Of a stretch of DNA of 64,000 bases, positions 36,142 through 46,321 are shown piece after piece (the stretch's first letter is position 1; every line of letters begins with the position of its first letter). The DNA lies in assembly GCF_016862815.1 (NCBI RefSeq), contig NZ_BONR01000006.1, positions 62,001 to 126,000 of the forward strand, given 5' to 3'. A program made the position numbers and the translations under genes. Below the pieces are notes generated by a model. It was not told the origin of the DNA. It worked only from the letters and a program-made list of their open reading frames with translations, and made no database searches. Source of the stretch: Demequina activiva. GTDB taxonomy: Bacteria > Actinomycetota > Actinomycetes > Actinomycetales > Demequinaceae.

Positions 36142-38199
36142 GTGGGAGTGACGGACGACGCCGGCCCCGGCGCCTACCCCACGCTCCTGAGCCCCCTCGA
36201 GTTGGGCCATGTCACCCTGCGCAACCGCGTGGTCATGGGGTCGATGCATCTGGGGCTCGAGGACTCGAGAAGCGACCTGCCCAAGCTCGCCGCCTTCTAC
36301 GCCGAGCGGGCCCGGGCTGGTGTCGCTCTGATCGTCACCGGCGGCTTCGCGCCGACGCGGACGGGATGGCTGACGCCGTTCGCAGGAGCGATGACGAACG
36401 CGCGCGCCGCAGCCGCCCACCGACCTGTGACCGAGGCCGTGCACGAGCACGACGGTCGCATCCTGCTGCAACTCCTCCACGCCGGGCGCTACGCCTACCA
36501 TCCCCTCGCCGCGAGCGCCTCGGCGGGGAAGTCGCCCATCACGCCGTTCCGCGCGCGCGCGATGACGGGCCGCGAGGTGGACCGCACCGCGACCGCCTTC
36601 GCGCGCGGCGCCGCTCTCGCACGTCGCGCCGGCTACGACGGCGTCGAGATCATGGGCTCCGAGGGCTACCTGATCAACCAGTTCCTGGCCGCGCGCACCA
36701 ACCGCCGCACGGACGCCTGGGGCGGCACGCCCGAGCGGCGCATGCGGTTCCCCCTCGAGGTGGTGCGCCGCACGCGCGACCTGGTGGGCGCGGACTTTAT
36801 CGTGCAGTTCCGCCTGAGCGTGCTCGATCTGGTGGAGGGTGGCCAGACCTGGGACGAGACCATCGCCTTCGCGCACGCGCTCGAGGCTGCCGGAGTCAGC
36901 GTCCTCAACACGGGCATCGGCTGGCACGAGGCGCGGGTGCCGACGATCGTGACCTCGGTGCCGCGCGCCGCCTTCGTCGACGTCGCCGCCCGCTTGCGCG
37001 CCGCCGTTGCGATTCCCGTGGCGGCTACCAACCGCATCAACCGGCCAGAGGCGGCCGAGGAGATCCTCGCGCGCGGGGACGCGGACCTCGTCACGCTGGC
37101 CCGGCCACTGCTCGCGGACGCCGAGTTCGTGGCGAAGGCCACAACCGGCCGCAGCGATCAGATCATCACCTGCATCGCCTGCAACCAGGCCTGCCTGGAC
37201 CACGCCTTCTCCCGCAAGCGCGCGACGTGCCTGCTCAACCCTCGATCCGGCTACGAGACGGAGCTGGTGCTGGGACCCACAAGGCGAGCGCGGCGGATCG
37301 CCGTCGTGGGCGCCGGGCCCGCAGGCATGGCTGCCGCGGTCGAGCTCGCCGGGCGTGGACACCGGGTCGAGCTGTTCGAGGCTGCGGACGCTCTCGGGGG
37401 CCAGTTCCGCCTCGCGGCGCGCATTCCAGGCAAGGAGGAGTTCTCGACGTCCCTGGCGTACTACGCGCGCATGCTCAAGCTGCGCTCGGTCGACGTCCAT
37501 CTCGCGACCCGCGCCACAGCCGATGCGCTGGCGGCCTTCGATGAGGTGGTCGTGGCGACCGGGGTCGTGCCGCGGGTGCCTGACATCCCCGGCATCGATC
37601 ACCCATCGGTGCTCACCTACCAGCAGGTGGTGGGGGAGGGTGCGCATGTGGGTGAGCGCGTGGCCCTGCTGGGTGCGGGCGGCATCGGGTTCGATGTCGC
37701 CCAGTTCCTGCTGCGCGACGCGGACGAGAGCGTCGATCACTGGCGGGCACGGTGGGGCGTGGGCGATCCGCGTGAGCATGCGGGCGGGCTCGCGCCACAC
37801 GCAGCGCAGAGCCCGCGCCGCGAGGTGTACCTGCTCCAGCGCAAGCGCTCGCGTCTGGGCGTGGGCCTCGGCAGGACCACCGGGTGGGTGCACCGTGCCG
37901 AGCTGCGCGAGGGCGGCGTCGCGATGCTCAGAGGCGTCGAGTATGTCCGCGTCGACGACGCAGGCCTTCACGTGACCGTGCCCGTGGACCCCGACGACAG
38001 GCGGTCCGCTCGGGAGGCGCGGGTGCTCGAGGTCGACACGATCGTGCTGTGCACCGGGCAGGTCTCCGTCACCGACCTGGTGGAGCCGCTGCGCGAGCAC
38101 GGCGTGGCCACCCACGTGATCGGCGGTGCTGACGTCGCCGCCGAGCTGGACGCCAAGCGTGCCATTCGCCAAGCGACGGAGCTGGCGGCGACGATCTAG
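36142..38199 (+). CDS. fadH: 2,4-dienoyl-CoA reductase-type FMN/FeS/FAD oxidoreductase
   Basis: The 685-residue protein matches the FadH/Old Yellow Enzyme-like family. An N-terminal FMN TIM barrel comes first. Next is a 4Fe-4S cluster with cysteines in CIACNQACLDH and ATCLLNP. The C-terminal half binds FAD and NADPH through VVGAGPAGMAAAVELAGRG and ALLGAGGIGFDVA. It would reduce unsaturated acyl-CoAs during beta-oxidation. GTG 36142 has AGGAGG 5 nt upstream. The enoyl-CoA hydratase gene follows 8 bp later, so the pair probably acts in fatty-acid degradation. Confidence 0.92.
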   Translation: MGVTDDAGPGAYPTLLSPLELGHVTLRNRVVMGSMHLGLEDSRSDLPKLAAFYAERARAGVALIVTGGFAPTRTGWLTPFAGAMTNARAAAAHRPVTEAVHEHDGRILLQLLHAGRYAYHPLAASASAGKSPITPFRARAMTGREVDRTATAFARGAALARRAGYDGVEIMGSEGYLINQFLAARTNRRTDAWGGTPERRMRFPLEVVRRTRDLVGADFIVQFRLSVLDLVEGGQTWDETIAFAHALEAAGVSVLNTGIGWHEARVPTIVTSVPRAAFVDVAARLRAAVAIPVAATNRINRPEAAEEILARGDADLVTLARPLLADAEFVAKATTGRSDQIITCIACNQACLDHAFSRKRATCLLNPRSGYETELVLGPTRRARRIAVVGAGPAGMAAAVELAGRGHRVELFEAADALGGQFRLAARIPGKEEFSTSLAYYARMLKLRSVDVHLATRATADALAAFDEVVVATGVVPRVPDIPGIDHPSVLTYQQVVGEGAHVGERVALLGAGGIGFDVAQFLLRDADESVDHWRARWGVGDPREHAGGLAPHAAQSPRREVYLLQRKRSRLGVGLGRTTGWVHRAELREGGVAMLRGVEYVRVDDAGLHVTVPVDPDDRRSAREARVLEVDTIVLCTGQVSVTDLVEPLREHGVATHVIGGADVAAELDAKRAIRQATELAATI

Positions 38200-38207
38200 G
38201 AGGACCC

Positions 38208-39023
38208 TTGTCTGCACCTGTGCTGTTCCGCGTGTCCGATGGTCTGGCGCACCTCACGCTGAACCGCCCCGACCGCCTCAATGCGATCGACGCTGCGATG
38301 GCAGGCGCGTGGGCGGACGCCACGCGGGAGATCGCGAGGCGTGACGACATCGGCGCTGTGCTGATCGACGCGGCCGGGCCGGCATTCTGCGCCGGCGGCG
38401 ACGTGCACGCGATGGCGAGCTCGCCCCGCGCCGCGGAGGTCACGGCGCTCGCGCAGATCCTCAACGAGGGCATCGTCGCACTCGTCACCAGCGCTGTCCC
38501 GGTGGTGGCCGCGGCGCATGGGACCACCGCTGGCGGTGGGCTGGGGCTGCTGCTGTGCTCGGACTACGCCGTGGTGGGTGCAGACTCCGTGATCGGCAGC
38601 CGCTACGCGCAGGTGGGCCTGACGCCGGATCTGTCCGTGACCGCCCAGCTGTCGCGCGCGGTGGGGGAGCGTCGTGCGCTGCAGCTGCTGCTGAGCGATC
38701 GCATGCTGACCGCGTCGGAGGCGCTCGAGTGGGGACTCGTCGCCGAGGTCGTCGACGGCGACGGACACGAGCAGATCGCCGATGCGGTGCGCGAGCGTGC
38801 GCAGGCCGTGGCATGGTCATGGCTGGACGGCGCGACCGCGGCGTACGGGCACGCGAAGCGCCTGGTCCGCGCGTCCCCCGAACGGTCTCTTGCGGAGCAG
38901 CTCGCGGATGAGGCGCGGTCCATCGGGACTGCGGTGGAGACGGCCGATGCCCGAGCTCGCATCGCCCGGTTCGCTCGCCGCGCGCAGGCCAACGGAGGCG
39001 AGCAGACCGACCGCCGCGGCTGA
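38208..39023 (+). CDS. Enoyl-CoA hydratase/isomerase family protein
   Basis: The 271-residue crotonase has the oxyanion-hole segments FCAGGDVHAM and AAHGTTAGGGLGLLLCSD. The catalytic region reads YAQVGLTPDLSVTAQL, where classical hydratases have Glu, so isomerase or another crotonase chemistry is possible. It uses a rare TTG start at 38208, supported by AGGAGG with 4 nt spacing and by the alignment of the N-terminus. It is co-transcribed with fadH. Confidence 0.9.
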   Translation: MSAPVLFRVSDGLAHLTLNRPDRLNAIDAAMAGAWADATREIARRDDIGAVLIDAAGPAFCAGGDVHAMASSPRAAEVTALAQILNEGIVALVTSAVPVVAAAHGTTAGGGLGLLLCSDYAVVGADSVIGSRYAQVGLTPDLSVTAQLSRAVGERRALQLLLSDRMLTASEALEWGLVAEVVDGDGHEQIADAVRERAQAVAWSWLDGATAAYGHAKRLVRASPERSLAEQLADEARSIGTAVETADARARIARFARRAQANGGEQTDRRG

Positions 39024-39185
39024 GCCCACGCTCACGGCTGCTCCGAGCGCTGTGCGCACCGCGCGCAGCATGCGCCACACGGTGCCTCTCAGAAACTCTC
39101 ATATGCGACAAATCAGACTGGGAGTTGCCAGAGGTCGCTGCCGCCTTCGAGCGTGCGGGGCCACCACCCAAGACAGGGAGAGAGC
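39024..39185 (+). other. Intergenic region upstream of the secreted peptidase
   Basis: These 162 bp contain a short AT-richer patch (around 39090-39115) that stands out from the GC-rich surroundings and probably holds the peptidase promoter. I see no clear -10 match. AGGGAGAG just before the ATG at 39186 is the ribosome site. Confidence 0.35.
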
Positions 39186-40775
39186 ATGCTGAAGAAGTCC
39201 ATCGGCGCGGCCACGCTTGCGTGTGCGGCGATCGCACTCACGGCGCCCAGCGCTGCAGCAGGGCCGCATCACGGCGGCTACGACCCGTGCGAACGGCGCA
39301 CCAACGGCTCGATCGACAAGCTTCTCGACTGCGTCGACGCAGACGGAGCGATGGAGCACCTCGAGGCCTTCCAGGAGATCGCGGACGCCAACGGCGGCTC
39401 GCGCGCCTCGGGAACCAGTGGATACGACGCGTCGGCCGAGTACGTCGCCGCAGTGATGCGCAAGGCCGGCTATCGGGTGTCCATCGAGCCGTTCTCGTTC
39501 GAGCTGTTCGAGGAGCTGTCGGAGCCGGTGCTTGAGCAGATCGCTCCGGTCCCCACGACCTACGCGACTGACGCCGAGCCGGGCTTCAGCACCATGGAGT
39601 ACTCGGGTTCCGGCGACGTGACCGCCGCCGTCGAGGCCGTCGACGTGGTGGTGCCCCCGGGCGCCGAGGCGAACACCTCGACCTCTGGGTGCGAGCCTGA
39701 GGACTTCGCGGACTTCACCGCAGGCAGCATCGCCTTGCTGCAACGCGGGACCTGCGCGTTCGGAGACAAGGCAGCCAACGCCGAGGCCGCGGGCGCCGTG
39801 GGCGCCGTGATCTTCAACGAGGGCCAGGAGGGTCGGGCAGAGAACCTCCTCGGCACGCTCGGCGGACCCGGAGTGACGATTCCTGTGGTGGGGGCGTCCT
39901 ACGAGATCGGTGCGGAGCTCGCGCAGGCCGAGGGCGCCCAGGTGCGCCTCGCGGTCGATGCCCAGGTCGAGACCCGCGAGACCTCCAATGTGATCGCCGA
40001 GTCCCGCTGGGGCGATGACGACAACGTCGTGATGGCGGGAGCGCATCTCGACTCCGTCGCGGAGGGCTCAGGCATCAACGACAACGGCTCCGGTTCCGCC
40101 GCGATCCTCGAGGTGGCCCAGGCCATGGCCAAGGTGCGCGGCGAGAACAAGCTGCGCTTCGCGTGGTGGGGTGCGGAGGAGTCGGGTCTGATCGGCTCGT
40201 ACGAGTACACGGAGGCGCTCAGCGACGAGGAGATCGAGGACATCGCCCTCTACCTCAACTTCGACATGGTCGCCTCGCCCAACCACATCTTCGGAATCTA
40301 TGACGGCGACGGCTCCGACTTCGGCCTCGCCGGGCCCGAGGGCTCCGACGCGATCGAGGCGACGTTCGAGGAGTTCTTCGAGCGTGCCGGCGAGCCCTCG
40401 CAGGGCACGGAGTTCTCAGGACGCTCCGACTACGCCGGGTTCATCGACGTGGGCATTCCCGCTGGTGGCCTGTTCACGGGGGCCGAGGGCATCAAGACCG
40501 AGGAGGAGGCCGCGCTGTACGGCGGCACCGCGGGCGAGGCGTACGACCCGTGCTACCACTCGGCGTGCGACGACCTCAGCAACCTGAACCTCGAGGCGTT
40601 CGACACCAACATCGACGCCATCGCCTACTCGTTGCTCACGTACGCGCGCAGCACCGAGGACGTCAACGGCGTGGTGCCTGACAGGGGCCACGGCAAGGGC
40701 CACGGCAAGCACTGGGGCGACAAGGGCCACGGCAAGGGCGACCAGCGCCCGGGCCGTAGCGGCTGGGACGACTGA
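39186..40775 (+). CDS. Secreted M28-family aminopeptidase with PA domain and His/Gly/Lys-rich tail
   Basis: This 529-residue enzyme has a Sec signal peptide (MLKKS, hydrophobic core, cleavage after about SAAA-GP). A PA domain is inserted at about 135-250. The M28 catalytic domain has zinc ligands His and Asp in GAHLDSVAEGSGINDNGSG, the Glu-Glu pair in WWGAEESGL, Asp in NFDMVASP, and His in CYHSACDD. It should remove N-terminal residues from peptides outside the cell. The last 35 residues repeat GHGKGHGK, which could bind metal or cell wall. A strong terminator follows. Confidence 0.93.
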   Translation: MLKKSIGAATLACAAIALTAPSAAAGPHHGGYDPCERRTNGSIDKLLDCVDADGAMEHLEAFQEIADANGGSRASGTSGYDASAEYVAAVMRKAGYRVSIEPFSFELFEELSEPVLEQIAPVPTTYATDAEPGFSTMEYSGSGDVTAAVEAVDVVVPPGAEANTSTSGCEPEDFADFTAGSIALLQRGTCAFGDKAANAEAAGAVGAVIFNEGQEGRAENLLGTLGGPGVTIPVVGASYEIGAELAQAEGAQVRLAVDAQVETRETSNVIAESRWGDDDNVVMAGAHLDSVAEGSGINDNGSGSAAILEVAQAMAKVRGENKLRFAWWGAEESGLIGSYEYTEALSDEEIEDIALYLNFDMVASPNHIFGIYDGDGSDFGLAGPEGSDAIEATFEEFFERAGEPSQGTEFSGRSDYAGFIDVGIPAGGLFTGAEGIKTEEEAALYGGTAGEAYDPCYHSACDDLSNLNLEAFDTNIDAIAYSLLTYARSTEDVNGVVPDRGHGKGHGKHWGDKGHGKGDQRPGRSGWDD

Positions 40776-40799
40776 CCGCGCACCGGCGCCCATGGACGA

Positions 40800-40837
40800 C
40801 GAAGGCCCGCCGCCCCTGTCGGGGTGGCGGGCCTTCG
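40800..40837. terminator. Bidirectional terminator between the peptidase and glnA1
   Basis: Arms 40800-40816 and 40821-40837 pair over 17 bp with one G-U pair around the loop TGTC. The genes on each side converge. Confidence 0.85.
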
Positions 40838-40855
40838 TGCCGTGTGCGCTACGAC

Positions 40856-42286
<1,431 letters not shown>

Positions 42287-42332
42287 CCGTTTGCTCCTTG
42301 CAATGTCAGGTGTGCTCGGGCTAGCAAGGCCC

Positions 42333-42338
42333 ACCCTA
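42333..42338 (-). promoter_or_regulatory. -10 box of glnA1
   Basis: TAGGGT on the minus strand predicts a start near 42326 and a leader carrying AAGGAG. Confidence 0.45.
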
Positions 42339-42359
42339 GGGGTAGGCCGTTTCCCCCAG

Positions 42360-42386
42360 GTTCATGGCGTGTTACAAAACTGTTTC
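42360..42386 (-). promoter_or_regulatory. GlnR-like half-site array upstream of glnA1
   Basis: Read on the minus strand, GAAAC-n6-GTAAC-n6-TGAAC forms three half-sites at exact 11-bp spacing, centred about 47 bp upstream of the predicted start. GAAAC and GTAAC fit the GlnR consensus halves; TGAAC is an imperfect match. This is where a nitrogen activator would be expected. Confidence 0.42.
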
Positions 42387-42456
42387 CTACCACCTGGGAG
42401 CGCGCGTCAGCATCGGCGCTGTCACGGCGTCGTCGTCGAGCCTAGCCCACCGCGCC

Positions 42457-42462
42457 TACCAT
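42457..42462 (+). promoter_or_regulatory. Leaderless -10 box of the RDD gene
   Basis: TACCAT ends 6 nt before the GTG at 42469. Confidence 0.65.
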
Positions 42463-42468
42463 GGTCAG

Positions 42469-42900
42469 GTGTCCGAAGCCCCCTCCCCGCGCCCCAGCGC
42501 GCTCGTCGGAAGGCGGCTGCTCGGCATCGTCATCGACTGGGTGCTGTGCCTGCTGATCTCCTCCGCGTTCTTCACCTCCGCATCGGCCGCCGCGGTCGTG
42601 ACCACGGGTATCGAGCGCGTGCTGCTCTCCGGTGATCAGTTCGCCACGCTCGGCATCTGGGCGCTTCAGCACCTGATCCTCGTGGCGACCATCGGCACCA
42701 CGGTGGGACACCGCGTCGTCGGCGTTCGGGTGGTGCGCATCGACGGCGCTCCGTACGTTGGCGTGGCCAAGGCGCTCGCGCGCACCGTCCTGCTGCTGCT
42801 CGTGATCCCCGCGGTGGTGTGGGATCCGGACGGCCGAGGGCTTCACGACCGTGCAGCGCAGACCCGCATCGTCAGCACGCGAGGAGGTGGCGATGCCTGA
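42469..42900 (+). CDS. RDD family membrane protein
   Basis: This 143-residue protein has the RDD family plan: RRLLGIVIDWVLCLLIS with the paired Arg and the Asp, a second membrane segment around WALQHLILVATIGTTVGHRVVGVRVVRIDG, and a third near 105-120. RDD proteins have been linked to ion or sodium homeostasis, but most are uncharacterised. The leaderless box sets the start. It overlaps the HAD gene by 8 bp. RDD genes commonly sit beside glnA in actinobacteria. Confidence 0.9.
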   Translation: MSEAPSPRPSALVGRRLLGIVIDWVLCLLISSAFFTSASAAAVVTTGIERVLLSGDQFATLGIWALQHLILVATIGTTVGHRVVGVRVVRIDGAPYVGVAKALARTVLLLLVIPAVVWDPDGRGLHDRAAQTRIVSTRGGGDA

Positions 42901-43540
42901 CCTCGACGTGGCAGGCGTGCTGTGCGACATGGACGGCACGCTGGTCGACTCGAATGCGCTGGTCGACGTCATGTGGAACGAGTTCGCGGATGCCCACGGG
43001 CTGGACGCCGCGGAGGTGCGCCACTTCGCGCACGGCCGGCCCTCGCGCGCGACCATCGCCCGCTACGTGGACGACTCCGACGGCCGTGCCCACTGGCAGG
43101 AACGCATACACGAGATGGAGGCCACCCGCTTCGACGGCGTGGTCGAGATCCCGGGGGCGCGCTCCTTCACGCGGGCGCTACCGCACGGTCGCTGGGCGCT
43201 CGTGACCTCCGCGATGCACGCTCCGGCCCGCGCCCGCCTCCAAGCGGTGGGGATCGAGGCTCCGAGCATCGTGATCGGCGCCGACGACGTCGAGCACGGC
43301 AAGCCTCATCCCGAGGGATTCTCCCGCGCAGCGCGAGAGCTGGGTGTCGACCCCCGTGACTGCGTCGTGTTCGAGGACACCGACGCCGGCATCGAGGCCG
43401 GACGCGCGGCCGGCTGCACCGTGGTCGTGGTGGGAGGCAATGACTCCGCGCTCACGCGCGCTCTGCCGCGGGTCGCGGACATGCGTCAGGTGCGCGTCCG
43501 TGTCAGGGGAGCGCGCATCGGCCTTTCGCTTCCGGGCTGA
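42893..43540 (+). CDS. HAD-superfamily hydrolase, beta-phosphoglucomutase-like
   Basis: The 215-residue protein has the HAD motifs: nucleophile Asp in LCDMDGTLVDSN, motif II in WALVTSAM, the Lys in HGKPHPEGF, and motif IV in CVVFEDTDAGIEAG. It resembles sugar-phosphate phosphatases or beta-phosphoglucomutases; the substrate cannot be read. ATG 42893 has GAGGAGG 5 nt upstream and overlaps the RDD gene, so both are co-translated. Confidence 0.92.
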   Translation: MPDLDVAGVLCDMDGTLVDSNALVDVMWNEFADAHGLDAAEVRHFAHGRPSRATIARYVDDSDGRAHWQERIHEMEATRFDGVVEIPGARSFTRALPHGRWALVTSAMHAPARARLQAVGIEAPSIVIGADDVEHGKPHPEGFSRAARELGVDPRDCVVFEDTDAGIEAGRAAGCTVVVVGGNDSALTRALPRVADMRQVRVRVRGARIGLSLPG

Positions 43541-43552
43541 GCCCGGGACGGC

Positions 43553-44248
43553 TCAGCGTCCGCGCATCGCCTTGCGGTCGGGGCGAGCGCGCATGGGGTC
43601 AACGCCCTTCGGGACCGGCAGCCTTTGCCCGCCGATGGCATCCAGGCGGGCCGTCACCGCGGCCCGCTCACTCTTGGACAGCACCTTCTTGGGGCCCTTG
43701 ACCGCCTTGGTGAGCTTGCTGAGCGGGACCTCATCGGCATGAGTGCCCACGTAGATGGTGTGCACCGGCACGCCCGGCACGAGCTTGTTGATGCGTCGCG
43801 TGGCGGCGGCGACCTGCTTGGTGGCTGCGTTGCCGCCCTCGGCGATGAGCACCACGCCGCCCTTGCCGACGCCACGGAACACGATCGACTTCCCGCGCGG
43901 GTCCACCGAGATGGGGTCGTCCGCGAACTGGTAGCTGCCGCGCATGTTCTGTGCGATCGACAGCGAGGCGCCGATCTGCCCCTCCATGCGCTGGAACATC
44001 ACCTTCTCGAAGCGGCGCGTCAGGGTGAACAGGCCCGCGAGAGCCGCGGCCAGCACACCGAAGATGATCACGTACACGAGCACGATCGTGTTGTCGAACA
44101 GCAGTCCGATCACCACGGACAGCGCGATGATCGCCACCGGGATGATGATGATCAGCGGCAGTAGCCACCTGTCGTGCGGCGCGGCGGCCTGGTAGGCCTG
44201 CGCGATCAGCTTGTACCAGCGGGGCTTCTTCTCGGGTTCCTTAGCCAT
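43553..44248 (-). CDS. DUF4191 membrane protein
   Basis: This 231-residue protein belongs to DUF4191, conserved beside lipA in actinobacteria. It has a basic N-terminus, two membrane segments (about 29-50 and 55-75) and a cytoplasmic domain (QMRGSYQF-like stretch, VFRGVGKGGVVLIAEGG) with a basic tail. Function unknown. TACACT at 44259-44264 lies 10 nt before the ATG, so the leader is only a few nucleotides. A MITE-like element lies immediately upstream of that promoter. Confidence 0.88.
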   Translation of the reverse strand: MAKEPEKKPRWYKLIAQAYQAAAPHDRWLLPLIIIIPVAIIALSVVIGLLFDNTIVLVYVIIFGVLAAALAGLFTLTRRFEKVMFQRMEGQIGASLSIAQNMRGSYQFADDPISVDPRGKSIVFRGVGKGGVVLIAEGGNAATKQVAAATRRINKLVPGVPVHTIYVGTHADEVPLSKLTKAVKGPKKVLSKSERAAVTARLDAIGGQRLPVPKGVDPMRARPDRKAMRGR

Positions 44249-44258
44249 GATGGCGCCC

Positions 44259-44264
44259 AGTGTA
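44259..44264 (-). promoter_or_regulatory. -10 box of the DUF4191 gene
   Basis: TACACT on the minus strand ends 10 nt before the ATG, so the predicted leader is about 3-4 nt. The -35 region would fall near 44282-44287, right at the edge of the inverted-repeat element. Confidence 0.45.
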
Positions 44265-44291
44265 GTCGCTCAGGTCACCCTGTTCCCCTCC

Positions 44292-44323
44292 CCAGAATTT
44301 GGCACCATTTTCATCGCTCAAGG
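44292..44323 (+). repeat. Left terminal inverted repeat
   Basis: It begins CCAGAATTTGGCACC and is the reverse complement of 44500-44531 with two mismatches in 32 bp. Confidence 0.75.
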
Positions 44324-44499
44324 TACGAAACGATGAAGAACGCTCCGCTGCGGTGAGCGGTATCGCGGCCGAAGCATCGGACGCACAGGCGCCTGTCGGG
44401 TAGCCGGGACTGGGTCGAAGCGAGACGCGCCCACGGACGGTGCGGCGAGCATCGGCTGCATTGGCGCCGATGCGGTGGAGACTTCTTCCTCATCAACGC

Positions 44500-44531
44500 C
44501 CTTGGGCGATGAAAGTGGTGCCAAATTCTGG
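44500..44531 (-). repeat. Right terminal inverted repeat
   Basis: It ends GGTGCCAAATTCTGG, the inverse of the left arm. It lies 16 bp beyond the lipA stop codon. Confidence 0.75.
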
Positions 44532-44547
44532 AGGGAGGGGAGGTGAC

Positions 44548-45567
44548 TCAGCAGGACGGGCGGGCTGCTCGCGAGAGCAGGGTCGATGCCTCCTGGCGTG
44601 CCTCCATGGGCTCGCCCAGGTGCGCCAACGCCTCCGGGATGGCACGGCCCTTGCGGGTCATCGCCTGGCCCCAGAGCCGGCCCGCGCGGTAGCTCGAGCG
44701 GACCAGCGGCCCGGACATGACTCCCAGGAAGCCCATCTCCTCGGCGGCGTCGGAGAGCTCGACGAACTCCTCCGGCTTGACCCAGCGCTCGACCGGGTGG
44801 TGGCGCGGGCTGGGACGCAGGTACTGGGTGATCGTGATGAGGTCGCAGCCGGCGTCGTGCAGATCCTGAAGCGCCTGCACGGCCTCATCGAACGTCTCGC
44901 CCATTCCCAGGATGATGTTCGACTTGGTGACCAGGCCGTCCTTCTGAGCCTCAGTGATGACCTGCAGCGAACGCTCGTACCGGAACGCCGGGCGGATGCG
45001 CTTGAAGATGCGCGGCACGGTCTCGACGTTGTGAGCGAGCACCTCGGGCCGCGAGGAGAAGACCTCGGCGAGCTGCGCGGGCTCTGCGTTGAAGTCGGGG
45101 ATCAGCAGCTCGACGCCCGTGCCGGGGTTCAGCTCGTGGATCTTGCGCACCGTCTCCGCGTAGAGCCAGGCACCGCCGTCGGCGAGGTCGTCTCGCGCGA
45201 CTCCGGTGACCGTCGAGTACTTCAGGCCCATCTGCTGGACCGACTGTGCCACCTTGGTGGGCTCCATGCGGTCCAGGGGGGAGGGCTTGCCGGTGTCGAT
45301 CTGGCAGAAGTCGCACCGGCGGGTGCACTGGGCGCCGCCGATGAGGAACGTCGCCTCGCGGTCCTCCCAGCACTCGAAGATGTTGGGACAGCCCGCCTCC
45401 TCGCACACGGTGTGGAGGCCGCCGGACTTCACCAGGCCCTTGAGCTCGTTGTACTCGGGGCCCATGGTGGCCTTGGTGCGGATCCACTCGGGCTTGCGCT
45501 CGATCGGGGTCTCCGCATTGCGAGCCTCGACGCGCAGCATCCGGCGTCCCTCGGGTGCGATGGTCAC
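44548..45567 (-). CDS. lipA: Lipoyl synthase
   Basis: This radical-SAM enzyme inserts two sulphurs into protein-bound octanoate. The 339-residue protein has the auxiliary cluster cysteines [12 protein letters not shown] and the radical-SAM CTRRCDFC. It also has the C-terminal region [14 protein letters not shown], where the Arg-Ser-Ser-Tyr-Arg motif supplies the serine ligand. The GTG at 45567 overlaps the lipB stop as GTGA, with AAGGAG just upstream. Its product serves the two lipoyl domains of E2 at 50737. Confidence 0.97.
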   Translation of the reverse strand: MTIAPEGRRMLRVEARNAETPIERKPEWIRTKATMGPEYNELKGLVKSGGLHTVCEEAGCPNIFECWEDREATFLIGGAQCTRRCDFCQIDTGKPSPLDRMEPTKVAQSVQQMGLKYSTVTGVARDDLADGGAWLYAETVRKIHELNPGTGVELLIPDFNAEPAQLAEVFSSRPEVLAHNVETVPRIFKRIRPAFRYERSLQVITEAQKDGLVTKSNIILGMGETFDEAVQALQDLHDAGCDLITITQYLRPSPRHHPVERWVKPEEFVELSDAAEEMGFLGVMSGPLVRSSYRAGRLWGQAMTRKGRAIPEALAHLGEPMEARQEASTLLSRAARPSC

Positions 45568-46265
45568 ACGGTCTCCTTGGGGTGATCGGGGACAGGCGTG
45601 GCGCTGCCTGTGGGCTGCGCCGTCTCCCAGCGTACGTCCGTCAGGGCGCTTTCCAGGAATCCCAGGGCTGCGGGCACGACGTCCGCGATGGCGACGTCGC
45701 GACCCAGCTCCTGCGACAGCGAGGTGACGTCCGCATCGGCGATCCCGCACGGCACGATGCGGTCGAACTCGGCGAGCGCGGGGTTGCAGTTGAATGCGAA
45801 GCCGTGCATGGTCACGCCCTTGGCGACGCGCACTCCGATCGCGCAGATCTTGCGCTCGCGCCGGACGTCCGTCGCAGGGAGCCAGACGCCGGAGCGATCC
45901 TCGACCCGCAGGGTGTCCAGGCCGTAGGAGGCGCACAGGTCGATGAACGCCTGCTCGAGCGCCCGCACGTACTTGACCACGTCGACCGGCTCGCGCAGGC
46001 GCACGATCGGGTACCCCACGAGCTGGCCGGGACCGTGCCACGTGATGCGGCCGCCGCGGTCGACGTCGACCACAGGCGTGCCATCGACGGGTCGATCCCA
46101 CGCTGCGGTGCGCCGTCCCGCGGTGTAGACGTCCTCGTGCTCGACCACGATCACCGTGTCCGCGCGTGCGCCAGCCACGCGATCGGCGTGGACGGCGCGC
46201 TGCAGATCCCATGCCTCGTGATACGGCACGGCACGCGTCCCGAGGTCGAGGTCGATGATGTCCAT
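45564..46265 (-). CDS. lipB: Octanoyl-(acyl carrier protein):protein N-octanoyltransferase
   Basis: LipB transfers octanoyl from ACP to lipoyl domains, the step before LipA. The 233-residue protein has [17 protein letters not shown], the catalytic Lys in [11 protein letters not shown] and Cys in [17 protein letters not shown] at 46274-46279 ends 8 nt before the ATG, giving a 1-2 nt leader at most. It is divergent from the MMPL gene. Confidence 0.96.
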   Translation of the reverse strand: MDIIDLDLGTRAVPYHEAWDLQRAVHADRVAGARADTVIVVEHEDVYTAGRRTAAWDRPVDGTPVVDVDRGGRITWHGPGQLVGYPIVRLREPVDVVKYVRALEQAFIDLCASYGLDTLRVEDRSGVWLPATDVRRERKICAIGVRVAKGVTMHGFAFNCNPALAEFDRIVPCGIADADVTSLSQELGRDVAIADVVPAALGFLESALTDVRWETAQPTGSATPVPDHPKETV

Positions 46266-46273
46266 AGGTCTCC

Positions 46274-46279
46274 AGGCTA
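46274..46279 (-). promoter_or_regulatory. Near-leaderless -10 box of lipB
   Basis: TAGCCT on the minus strand lies 8 nt before the ATG at 46265. GGAG in the same spacer could also act as a ribosome site if the start is upstream. Confidence 0.45.
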
Positions 46280-46321
46280 ACCGGTGGGAATGCGGTCGAA
46301 TTCCCCGCGTTGAGGCACGAT

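Larger units (their letters stand above)
44292..44531. mobile_element. MITE-like element, 240 bp with imperfect terminal inverted repeats
   Basis: The ends 44292-44323 and 44500-44531 are inverted repeats: the outer 26 bp differ at a single position and the match continues inward for 6 more with one mismatch. The interior has no convincing gene, only short minus-strand frames, so it would need a transposase from elsewhere. C-rich and G-rich tracts and a GTCACC/GGTGAC pair just outside extend the symmetry, so the exact edges are unclear. I found no obvious target-site duplication. The terminal sequences are less GC-rich than the surroundings. Confidence 0.6.

Noticed and set aside
44318-44524. 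Minus-strand frames inside the MITE-like element as a transposase remnant
   Set aside because: The peptides are short, rich in Pro/Arg/Ser, and show no DDE or serine-recombinase motif.
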